Assembly: GCA_031273145.1 (NCBI GenBank)
Contig: JAISSL010000227.1
Location: 1-6,679 of the forward strand
Direction of reading: 5' to 3'
Length of the DNA stretch: 6,679 nucleotides
From: Zoogloeaceae bacterium
Lineage (GTDB): Bacteria > Pseudomonadota > Gammaproteobacteria > Burkholderiales > Rhodocyclaceae
Below, in pieces: positions 1 to 5,787 of this stretch. The position numbers and the translations under genes are program-made. The notes under the pieces were generated by a model, which did not search any database, was not told the DNA's origin, and saw nothing but the letters and a program-made list of their open reading frames with translations. Position 1 is the stretch's first letter; every line of letters starts with the position of its first letter.

Positions 1-3000
1 ACAGATTGCCCAGGGCGTCCCCCGCATAGGCTACTCCCGCAAGGCCATTGCCGCTCAGGTTGAAGAGCAGGGGCGTACTCAAGCCATTGGGATTCTGCGC
101 GTCCCCTTCCCCGGTATCCAGGGCGTAGAACTTCGGCGTGCCTGTCCTTGCCAGCTCGACGACGAAGAGCACCGCCCGATGGTTCTTGCTGTTGTAACCG
201 TTCCCGAAGGTGACCGCCCAATGGTGGCTCATCCCGGCAACCGGCTGGATGACCGGCTCGCCATGCACGGGAACACCCAGATCGTCATGCGCGAATTCCC
301 AGAGAATGTTGCGCTCCGAAAAATGTTCCGGGTCTTCCACATCCAGCGCGAAGAAGCTCTTTCCGCCCCGTCCGGTTGAGCCGACCACAACGGCGTTCCA
401 TTGCCCATCCAGCCAGATGTCGCTTGCAAAGGGCACGCCATCCACCGTATAGATGTGCTTGTTGTTGTAGGTGGGGTCGGTCAGTTGTTTCAGCCTGCCA
501 TGCACCGCCTGCGGGACGAAGGCGAAAAGTTCTTCTCCGTCATTGACCCGGAAGGCGTGCAACATGCCGTCATTGCCGCCTGCATAGGCGACGCCCCGAT
601 CGCCCGCATGGAATTTTTCTATCCGCTCAATCAGGCGGGCATGGTACGCCCGGATTTGGGCGACCTTCAGGAACGAGCGGTTTTTGCCGCAAATCCTGTT
701 CGCTACCGCGCCATCCATGCCGCACGCCCAGCCTGCCCAGCCGAAGTCAAAGTGACCGACGTAGCTTCTGCCCTGTCCGGCAATGCCCAGTTGATAGGGC
801 GTGGAGTGGATGCTGTCCGCCAGATAGTTTTTGCCGCGCGACCCGGTGCGGTCGCGGAACCCGTTGTAGGCAACCCCGGCAAAGGCAATGCCGCTATCCT
901 CATAGCGCGAATCGCCGCGCAGATAGTCAATCAGCAGGTCGACGCTGTAGTCTGCCGTACCGCCGTTTTTTTGCGTCAGAACGCAAGGCTTGCTGATGTC
1001 GCCGCGCGGAAAGGGGCAGGCATCCAGTTGGCCGGAAGGATCATTCCGGTCAAGCCCAACGTCTATCGCGGCCTTGACGGCGGCAGAAAGGCGACCGTCG
1101 AATGGAACGCCCTGTTTGCCATCCCAGGTGAAGATTTTGCGATTCGCAAACCCGCGCGCGCTGATTCTGGTTCGCAGCTTCTCCGCAGCCGACCAGAGTT
1201 CGCCCTGAATCAGCTCGCCCACGTCGCTGCACAGGCCGTCTTTCTTCTTTTTCTGGGTACACCATTCCATTTCGTAGCCCTGCACGTCGCCCGTCCACGG
1301 CCCGTCTATGTTGTAGAAGGTTCTGACGCTGGCCTGGGTGACTTCCCCCGGTGGGGTGAGAAAGCCCGTGCTGTAGCTCAAATCGCCCGCGATCTCGCCT
1401 AAAAGCTGCGAGAGCTTGGCGACAAATTCGCCGGGGTCCTGCGCCGCAGCCGTGCCGCCGCGCCCGTTCAGCCCCGCGTGCAGCAGGTCGTCAATTTTTT
1501 CGTAGTTGGTATCCACGTTGGTAGGATATGCCCAGAAGATGTTTTTGTTCCTGACCCGCTCCGGCTCTTTCAGAAAGTCGTTCACTTCCTTGTCGGACAT
1601 CCGCCCCAGAACGCCCAGGCCAATGGTGAAGGTCTGCATGTGCTGCCAGAAGGCGTTATCCTTTTTGGTGCCCGCTACCCGATTGGGAATGTCGGGTTGC
1701 AAATCCGTCTGCCAGTAGTAGGCCGCCGCATCCGCCAGGGTGTTGGCATCGTTGTAATTTCCCCTGCCGCCGAAGCGAGTCTGGTTCTCGCCGCAAAAAG
1801 GCCCCTGCGGGACGCCCGCGCTGTATTGCGCCTGATTGAAGAAGGCATAGTGGGGATTGTCCTGGGTCGTGCGGATGAGCCGGTCATTCGCGTCCCGATG
1901 CTCAACCACAGGCTGTTCGCGACAACTGGCGCGTCCAACCGGGGGAGAAGGGTTGCCGCCGTTGTCGTAGCCGTCTGTCATCAGGATGGTGAAGGCTCTG
2001 CGACAGGCGTAGGGCTTGCCGTCATTCGAGAAGTTCTTGCCTGGGGCATTGTTACCGCTTCTCGGCAACGGCGGATATTCCGTCCAGGGCTGATCCGTCA
2101 TGTAATACCGTCCGGCATGACCCAGGGCTACCCGCAAAGGCGTAACGCCCGGATAATTCAGCTTGCCCAGCCAGTCGTAAAAATCCTTCACGAAAGTCTT
2201 GCCCGCATAAGGATGCGGAAGAGTGCTATCCGGGATCAGCGCATTGGTTGGAAAATCCCGAAAGGGCAGCACGCCTGAGCCGGATGCGGATGAGGTTCCC
2301 CGCCCCAGACCGCCCGTGGCGCTGATTTTGTTGATGGTGTCGTAACCTAAGCGGACATACCTGCCGTTCATGGTTCTGCCGGGCTGGGTGGTATCGTGCT
2401 TGTCCACCAGTTGCGCGAAGGCCAGCGAAGCGCCCGATTGGGATGCCATAGCGCGGGTGCGGTAATAGGCAAACCAGTTGGCGAAGTTTTCGATTTCTTC
2501 CCGCGCCGTTCTTCGGCGCGGCGCAGGCTCGATCATGATTTCCCCGTCCGCCGTTACGAACTTGCTGACCAGGTGCGCCCGCGACTGCTCAGGGCCGTTC
2601 AGCCCGGAACATACCCCGTCGCTTCCGTAACAGTGATTGGCAAAGTACGCCTCATCATTGCCCGCAAAACTGAAATGGGAGACTGGCGCATCCAGATCGT
2701 CGTATTGGTCGAACTTGCCATCGCCGTTGGTGTCGCCAATCCGGTGTCGTCCGGCATAACAGGTGACGGAACTCAAACGACCATTGCTCGCGCTGTTGGT
2801 AATGGGCTGCCAGACGGGCAAATTCCCGGAAATATTGGTACTGCCCGAAGGGATGGTGGTCGGCAGGTTGGTGGTAAAACGGGATGTTCTGTCACACCAC
2901 TGCCGTCCGGCGGGCAGCCCCATTCGCCGGGGGCTTTGATCGTGCGCGCTGATGCCTTCCCAATCCGCGTACCAACTGTCATAGCGGCCATAGTTCTGGT

Positions 3001-3853
3001 GCGTGCCGGGAATATCCACGTCCCAAATCCGATAGCTGATGACGCACTGGGCGTGGGGAATGCCCTTGACCGTACCGTTGAATTTGGAGAGATAGGGGTT
3101 CGAGCTGTTGAACGTAATCTTATTGCCCAGTCGCTCATGATACGCGGCGGATTCCGTCGAGCTATCGAACAGGGTAGGGCAGGCGCGATTTTCTACCGCC
3201 TCCCGGTTCTGGTTAGCCGTTCTGTTGCCCCATACCACCGGCTTTGTGCGATTGTCGCCAGACTTCAGGAACCACGCGCCATCTTCTTCCTTGCGAAACG
3301 CCCAGTATTCGTAGTTGTGGAGATCGGCTTCCACCAGCTTTGCCGGGTCGAACTCCGGGTTGTCCCGCATGGAATTGTAGCCCGGCACATAATCGTAATA
3401 GATTGCGGTAGCGTAGCCACTCTCGCTGCCTTCATTCGTACCGGCCAGATTGTTGAAGGTGAAAGTGCCGGTACTGCTCCAGGCGTTGTTTCTGGCCGTA
3501 AAGCGCGACTTTTCCGGCTCGATGCTGACCAGGCCGCTCCCCATGCTGACCAGCCTGCCGTTTTCGTATTTGTAGGGCGGCTGATAGGTGATGTCCGGGT
3601 TGTAATACTGCTTGTTGTAGGAAGGCGACCTGCGGAGAGTTCCGTTGTATCGCTCTTCCGGCATGTGAGCGTCGCCCATTGAAAGGGAATCGTCATGCAG
3701 ATAGACCACATTCGGCTCGACCTGCCGGTCGACGACCAGCGGCTGCTGGGCAATGTCGAATTCGGCAAGCGCAATCCCGGAAAACAGGATGCCAGACAGC
3801 CAGAAAAATACCTTACGCGGGAAGGACACGCGAATAAAAGAACGGGGGTTCAT
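1..3853 (-). CDS. pilY1: PilY1/PilC-type type IV pilus tip adhesin and biogenesis factor, partial (3' end outside window)
   Basis: PilY1 proteins sit at the type IV pilus tip, promote pilus extension and adhesion, and act in twitching and surface sensing (family knowledge). The frame is open for 1284 codons with no internal stop, and codon phase agrees at the start, around 1970 and at position 2, so I see no frameshift. Residues 1-30 form a signal peptide (RK-containing N-region, hydrophobic core, IALA before E31). A vWA-like region carries a DxSxS MIDAS motif (D54, S56, S58) and TDG at 626-628. An EF-hand-like loop with acidic D374, D378 and D382 follows the pattern DxNGDGxxD. The C-terminal PilC/PilY1 propeller begins near W853 (WTGD) and shows the hallmarks NDGMLHAF (1094-1101) and the GGK segment at about 1165. 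RGD occurs at 950-952 and 979-981. At least 15 cysteines suggest periplasmic disulfides. The ATG has an AAAGGA ribosome site about 7 bases upstream. No minor pilin genes lie immediately upstream, unlike many pilY1 operons. Family identity is secure; length beyond the edge is unknown. Confidence 0.95.
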   Translation of the reverse strand, partial: MNPRSFIRVSFPRKVFFWLSGILFSGIALAEFDIAQQPLVVDRQVEPNVVYLHDDSLSMGDAHMPEERYNGTLRRSPSYNKQYYNPDITYQPPYKYENGRLVSMGSGLVSIEPEKSRFTARNNAWSSTGTFTFNNLAGTNEGSESGYATAIYYDYVPGYNSMRDNPEFDPAKLVEADLHNYEYWAFRKEEDGAWFLKSGDNRTKPVVWGNRTANQNREAVENRACPTLFDSSTESAAYHERLGNKITFNSSNPYLSKFNGTVKGIPHAQCVISYRIWDVDIPGTHQNYGRYDSWYADWEGISAHDQSPRRMGLPAGRQWCDRTSRFTTNLPTTIPSGSTNISGNLPVWQPITNSASNGRLSSVTCYAGRHRIGDTNGDGKFDQYDDLDAPVSHFSFAGNDEAYFANHCYGSDGVCSGLNGPEQSRAHLVSKFVTADGEIMIEPAPRRRTAREEIENFANWFAYYRTRAMASQSGASLAFAQLVDKHDTTQPGRTMNGRYVRLGYDTINKISATGGLGRGTSSASGSGVLPFRDFPTNALIPDSTLPHPYAGKTFVKDFYDWLGKLNYPGVTPLRVALGHAGRYYMTDQPWTEYPPLPRSGNNAPGKNFSNDGKPYACRRAFTILMTDGYDNGGNPSPPVGRASCREQPVVEHRDANDRLIRTTQDNPHYAFFNQAQYSAGVPQGPFCGENQTRFGGRGNYNDANTLADAAAYYWQTDLQPDIPNRVAGTKKDNAFWQHMQTFTIGLGVLGRMSDKEVNDFLKEPERVRNKNIFWAYPTNVDTNYEKIDDLLHAGLNGRGGTAAAQDPGEFVAKLSQLLGEIAGDLSYSTGFLTPPGEVTQASVRTFYNIDGPWTGDVQGYEMEWCTQKKKKDGLCSDVGELIQGELWSAAEKLRTRISARGFANRKIFTWDGKQGVPFDGRLSAAVKAAIDVGLDRNDPSGQLDACPFPRGDISKPCVLTQKNGGTADYSVDLLIDYLRGDSRYEDSGIAFAGVAYNGFRDRTGSRGKNYLADSIHSTPYQLGIAGQGRSYVGHFDFGWAGWACGMDGAVANRICGKNRSFLKVAQIRAYHARLIERIEKFHAGDRGVAYAGGNDGMLHAFRVNDGEELFAFVPQAVHGRLKQLTDPTYNNKHIYTVDGVPFASDIWLDGQWNAVVVGSTGRGGKSFFALDVEDPEHFSERNILWEFAHDDLGVPVHGEPVIQPVAGMSHHWAVTFGNGYNSKNHRAVLFVVELARTGTPKFYALDTGEGDAQNPNGLSTPLLFNLSGNGLAGVAYAGDALGNL

Positions 3854-4009
3854 AATTTTTTCCTTTACGCCACACGGAAGAACCGCAGACGCTTCTTATT
3901 TTTGGTGGATTTGACCGACGCGCCGAGAAGATTATGGGTGTTTCTCTATTCACAATCGGTTCAGCCGGATTCTAGGTACGCTTGAAACTTCTTTTGCCCA
4001 GAAAGCGAC

Positions 4010-4039
4010 ATATGGTCATATTGAGTGGATAAGTGGACA
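4010..4039. repeat. Inverted repeat plus tandem octamers upstream of pilY1
   Basis: ATATG and CATAT flank a two-base centre at 4010-4021. Directly beside them, AGTGGATA (4024-4031) and AGTGGACA (4032-4039) are two copies of an 8-base unit differing at one base. They lie about 160-185 bases upstream of the pilY1 start, where a regulator could bind. No regulator is identified, so a role in pilY1 control is inference. Confidence 0.4.
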
Positions 4040-4111
4040 TAAAAAGTTGATATATGGGTTACAATATTTCTGAATTTAATGTATGCAAATCCATATGCCC
4101 ATCTCACATGC

Positions 4112-4134
4112 GCGGGGAACCACGGCGGGGAACC
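4112..4134 (+). repeat. Short direct repeat GCGGGGAACC, two copies with 13-base period
   Basis: Exact 10-base copies lie at 4112-4121 and 4125-4134, separated by three bases, about 60 bases upstream of the tRNA promoter -35. Two copies of so short a unit could be chance in GC-rich DNA. No further copies are seen nearby. Confidence 0.4.
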
Positions 4135-4194
4135 CTGTCTTTCTGCCGTTATTGCCCCCTCATTTCAGGCCATTCGCGCCTGTTACGCTCTTTC

Positions 4195-4223
4195 TTGCGA
4201 ATTGCGCGGTTAGCACGTATAAT
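4195..4223 (+). promoter_or_regulatory. Sigma70-type promoter of tRNA-Pro
   Basis: The -35 TTGCGA (4195-4200) is separated by exactly 17 bases from a consensus -10 TATAAT (4218-4223). Transcription should begin near 4230, only a few bases before the mature tRNA 5' end at 4235. The stretch after the -10 is GC-rich (CCGGCGC), like the discriminators of stringently controlled stable-RNA promoters; that regulation is inferred from family behaviour. Confidence 0.85.
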
Positions 4224-4234
4224 CCGGCGCTCGT

Positions 4235-4311
4235 CGGGGCGTGGCGCAGTCTGGTAGCGCACTTGCATGGGGTGCAAGGGGTCGCGAGTTCGAATCCCGC
4301 CGCCCCGACCA
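4235..4311 (+). tRNA. tRNA-Pro, anticodon GGG, CCA encoded
   Basis: This 77-base cloverleaf has a 7-bp acceptor stem (CGGGGCG with CGCCCCG), a D stem GCGC/GCGC, and an anticodon stem CTTGC/GCAAG around the loop ATGGGGT, giving anticodon GGG for proline codons CCC and CCU. The T loop is TTCGAAT, followed by discriminator A and an encoded CCA at 4309-4311. One oddity is the T stem: GCGAG faces CCCGC, which leaves an A-C mismatch at the fourth pair (52-62 in standard numbering). Everything else is canonical, so the gene is probably functional. It has its own promoter and terminator and looks monocistronic. Confidence 0.97.
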
Positions 4312-4324
4312 AAGAACCCACAAA

Positions 4325-4354
4325 AAAACGGGGCTTCATGAGAAGCCCCGTTTT
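4325..4354. terminator. Bidirectional intrinsic terminator between tRNA-Pro and the DUF4870 gene
   Basis: A perfect 9-bp stem (CGGGGCTTC at 4329-4337 with GAAGCCCCG at 4342-4350) closes a 4-base ATGA loop. It is flanked by a run of seven A on the left (4322-4328) and TTTT on the right (4351-4354). It therefore gives a U-tract in both directions and can stop the tRNA transcript (plus) and the convergent DUF4870 transcript (minus). The longer U-run is on the minus-strand transcript. Confidence 0.9.
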
Positions 4355-4400
4355 GCTTTGTCCCGCCCTCTTTACACGCGGCAGAGGAGGAACGCCTGAG

Positions 4401-4775
4401 TTACTTAATCAGGCGCAACGCGATTGGATAGCGATAATCCTTGCCGTTGCTGGCCGCAATCCCGGCGATGATGCAGAAAACGAGGTTCGCGATGCCCACA
4501 ACCAAAAACAGAAGAGGGCCTATAAAAATCATTATCAGACCCAGGACGGGGATCATGCCTACAATGGCTGATGCAATGCCTACAACCACAAAAACCAAAA
4601 AAATGGTGATCTGGAAATTCAGGGCTTCCCTGGACTGGTCAATCACAAAGGGCTTTTCCGGCTTGTCCTTGTTGATGAGCCAGATAATCAGACAGCCGAT
4701 GAACGCGGTCAGGATGCCGAGCAGATGCGCCAACATGGCAATGTTCCGCTCATCTGTGGAAGTGTTTTCACTCAT
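4401..4775 (-). CDS. DUF4870 (Tic20-like) small integral membrane protein
   Basis: This 124-residue protein matches the usual DUF4870 size and layout. It has a short polar N-terminus, then a hydrophobic helix with conserved H17 and W32 (about 13-34). A cytosolic-looking charged loop (K36-E50, with KDKPEKPFV and DQSREALNFQ) follows. Two or three further hydrophobic segments cover 56-108, and the tail ends in NG-x-D-YRYP-x-x-LRLI. The loop and the YRYP tail are family signatures. It acts in the inner membrane; its molecular function is unknown, though the domain is distantly related to the Tic20 translocon component. The ATG has GGAG 7 bases upstream. It is a single gene, convergent with tRNA-Pro through a shared terminator and divergent from the DUF4160 gene. 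Confidence 0.9.
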   Translation of the reverse strand: MSENTSTDERNIAMLAHLLGILTAFIGCLIIWLINKDKPEKPFVIDQSREALNFQITIFLVFVVVGIASAIVGMIPVLGLIMIFIGPLLFLVVGIANLVFCIIAGIAASNGKDYRYPIALRLIK

Positions 4776-4812
4776 GGAAATTCTCCGAGGTTAAGGTTAA
4801 GGTGCGGGGCAC

Positions 4813-4841
4813 ATTATACCCACTTGGCAAACCAGCACATG
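4813..4841 (-). promoter_or_regulatory. Probable promoter of the DUF4870 gene
   Basis: On the minus strand a consensus -10 TATAAT occupies 4813-4818. The -35 is poor: CATGTG at 4836-4841 has the right 17-base spacing but little match to TTGACA. The start point would be near 4806, giving a leader of about 30 bases that begins close to a tandem CCTTAA repeat (4789-4802). Confidence 0.55.
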
Positions 4842-4933
4842 AATTTGCGTCGCCTTGCCGCCAAATCTGTGCAACCTGTCTGAATCTGGGCAAAGAATCT
4901 CATATTGGTAATGAACGCAGATGTAAAAACGGG

Positions 4934-4964
4934 TTGACAATTCCCCTTGATGTTATGAAATAAT
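4934..4964 (+). promoter_or_regulatory. Probable promoter of the DUF4160/DUF2442-HTH unit
   Basis: A perfect -35 TTGACA is at 4934-4939. The -10 is less clear: AAATAA (4958-4963) or AATAAT (4959-4964) give spacings of 18 and 19 bases, the latter preceded by TG as in extended -10 elements. The start would be near 4970, leaving a leader of only about 11 bases before the ATG at 4982, with no Shine-Dalgarno sequence visible. Confidence 0.65.
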
Positions 4965-4977
4965 TTCTATACCATAG
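4957..4977. promoter_or_regulatory. Two adjoining inverted repeats, candidate operator of the DUF4160/DUF2442-HTH unit
   Basis: GAAAT-A-ATTTC (4957-4967) is a perfect palindrome with a one-base centre lying on the -10 region. CTAT-ACC-ATAG (4967-4977) shares its first base with the end of the palindrome and ends five bases before the DUF4160 start. A dimeric repressor here would block transcription. The obvious candidate is the helix-turn-helix protein of the same unit, but that is inference. Confidence 0.45.
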
Positions 4978-4981
4978 CAAC

Positions 4982-5209
4982 ATGACCAGCAAACACCGCA
5001 TTCGCCAGAAATACCGTATAGAACTGCGCGAACATGACCACGGTGCCGCGCATGTGCACCTGACCGGCGGCGGCATTGATGTCCTGATATGGCTGGAAAC
5101 TCTGGAGGCGGAAGGCGCATGTCCGCTGAACGTAAAAACCGATGCGCTCGCATGGATTGCGGCGCATCGTGATGAATTGATGGAGGACTGGAAAAAATGG
5201 CACGCATGA
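4982..5209 (+). CDS. DUF4160 domain protein, putative toxin-antitoxin-like module component
   Basis: This 75-residue protein has the size and features of DUF4160. The basic N-terminus (KHRIRQKYRIELREH) leads into a histidine cluster at H18, H20, H24 and H26 followed by GGG; family members typically have H-x(n)-H-x-H there. The C-terminus is helical and ends in LMEDWKKWHA, like the family's usual end in a tryptophan-containing helix. The biochemical activity is not established; the histidine cluster could bind metal or act in catalysis, which is inference. It overlaps the next gene by 13 bases. DUF4160 genes are commonly found beside DUF2442 genes, which supports the pairing. The ATG at 4982 has no ribosome site and probably a very short leader. 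Confidence 0.88.
   Translation: MTSKHRIRQKYRIELREHDHGAAHVHLTGGGIDVLIWLETLEAEGACPLNVKTDALAWIAAHRDELMEDWKKWHA
5182..5186 (+). promoter_or_regulatory. Ribosome binding site deciding the start of the DUF2442-HTH gene
   Basis: GGAGG lies inside the end of the DUF4160 gene. It is 10 bases from ATG 5197 and 19 from the alternative ATG 5206, which forms an ATGA overlap with the DUF4160 stop. The spacing favours 5197, although coupling through ATGA remains possible. Confidence 0.7.
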
Positions 5210-5688
5210 CCCGTCCGCGCTTGAAGCGCGTCAAGGCGCTCGACGATTTCAGGCTGGAAATGGAATTCATTGATAGCCGTATCCGTGAAGTGGACTTCAA
5301 ACCGCTCATCAAGGCATCGCCCGGATTGAAACCGCTTGCCAACCAGGCGGCCTTTTCGCAGGTCTCTATCGGAGAAGATATGGGATGGACCGCAGAATGG
5401 CCGGAACTCGACATCCAGATTGGCGCAGATACGCTTTTGCTGGATGCCGAAGCGCAGAACGCCCCAGACGAAAATACCCGCATTTTTCTGGAATGGCGGG
5501 CAAAAAACGGTCTTTCGCTCTCGGATGCCGCCCGCGCCCTGGGCATGACGCCACGCACCATGAGCGCCTATGGCACGGGCGGTCGGCCTGTGCCGCGCTA
5601 TATCGCGCTCGCCTGTATCGGGTGGGAAACCAAGTGCCATCGTCGCGTGCCGCACAAGGCCGCACATTCAGAACATGCCCGCGCATAA
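5197..5688 (+). CDS. DUF2442 domain protein with C-terminal helix-turn-helix, putative antitoxin/autoregulator
   Basis: The 163 residues split into two parts. Residues about 9-84 match DUF2442: a VKALDDFRLEMEF strand pair, a middle segment with F53 and G59, W64, and the GAD-x-L end at 76-80. Residues about 95-144 look like an XRE-type helix-turn-helix: RIFLEWRAKNGLSLSDAARALG, with TPRTMSAY as the recognition helix and GGRPVPRYIALA after it. The basic tail (143-163) is low in complexity. Many DUF2442 proteins are only about 80-100 residues, so the fused DNA-binding domain is notable. It would suit an antitoxin that represses its own promoter. The gene overlaps the DUF4160 gene by 13 bases and is very likely co-transcribed with it. 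Function is inferred from architecture and context only. No terminator is seen after it. Confidence 0.88.
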   Translation: MARMTRPRLKRVKALDDFRLEMEFIDSRIREVDFKPLIKASPGLKPLANQAAFSQVSIGEDMGWTAEWPELDIQIGADTLLLDAEAQNAPDENTRIFLEWRAKNGLSLSDAARALGMTPRTMSAYGTGGRPVPRYIALACIGWETKCHRRVPHKAAHSEHARA

Positions 5689-5692
5689 AACC

Positions 5693-5761
5693 ATGAAACC
5701 TATGGAAAAATATTTGACATCCCAGCCCCGTAAATGGCTGGATACCAGAGCGGTCGCGTGA
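5693..5761 (+). other. Possible 22-codon micro-ORF or leader peptide ahead of the TolC-family gene
   Basis: An ATG at 5693 opens 22 codons (MKPMEKYLTSQPRKWLDTRA then VA) ending in a TGA at 5759-5761. That TGA overlaps a GTG at 5758 as GTGA, and the GTG is in frame with the TolC-family gene. This is the geometry of translational coupling. There is no good ribosome site before the ATG and the peptide matches nothing I recognise, so it may be chance. A TTGACA inside it (5714-5719) has no good -10. Confidence 0.25.
5714..5744 (+). promoter_or_regulatory. Possible weak promoter and small hairpin upstream of the TolC-family gene
   Basis: TTGACA at 5714-5719 is a perfect -35, but bases 17-19 positions downstream (GCTGGA to TGGATA) do not resemble TATAAT. 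The same stretch can fold into a 6-bp hairpin, CCAGCC (5722-5727) with GGCTGG (5736-5741), without a following T-run, so it is not an intrinsic terminator. A promoter is uncertain; the gene may instead be read through from the DUF2442-HTH unit. Confidence 0.3.
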
Positions 5762-5787
5762 GAACGGCTCATTTTGGCAACCGGGTC

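Larger units (their letters stand above)
3854..4234. other. Intergenic region between pilY1 and tRNA-Pro; no protein gene seen
   Basis: About 380 bases hold the pilY1 5' leader on the minus strand and the tRNA promoter on the plus strand. The pilY1 ribosome site is at 3861-3866 (read as AAAGGA on the minus strand). A weak minus-strand -10-like TAGAAT lies at 3969-3974, without a convincing -35. An inverted repeat ATATG-GT-CATAT is at 4010-4021, tandem octamers AGTGGAYA at 4024-4039, and a 10-base direct repeat GCGGGGAACC at 4112-4121 and 4125-4134. The only open frames are short, lack a good ribosome site and one runs into the tRNA, so I do not call genes here. Confidence 0.6.

Noticed and set aside
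401..3682. Three long plus-strand open frames of 333, 266 and 428 codons (401-1402, 1478-2278, 2396-3682)
   Set aside because: They all lie in the frame exactly complementary to the pilY1 codons. A stop there needs a TTA, CTA or TCA codon in pilY1, and these are rare in this gene. Their translations match no family I know, while the minus strand reads as PilY1 throughout.
2773..3774. Minus-strand open frames of 121 and 169 codons inside pilY1
   Set aside because: They are in another frame of the same strand, overlap pilY1 completely and have compositionally biased translations without recognisable domains.
4105..4134. GCGCGGGGAAC resembles the end of type I-E CRISPR repeats
   Set aside because: Only about a dozen bases match, the second copy is just 13 bases away, there are no full repeats or spacers and no cas genes.
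4235..4311. tRNA-Pro as an attachment site of an integrated element
   Set aside because: No second copy of the tRNA 3' end, no integrase and no phage genes are present in the window.
4054..4571. Plus-strand open frames of 67 and 162 codons across the tRNA
   Set aside because: They read through the tRNA-Pro gene or into the antisense of the DUF4870 gene, and have no ribosome site.
5722..5741. Hairpin after the DUF2442-HTH gene as an intrinsic terminator
   Set aside because: The 6-bp stem is not followed by a T-run.
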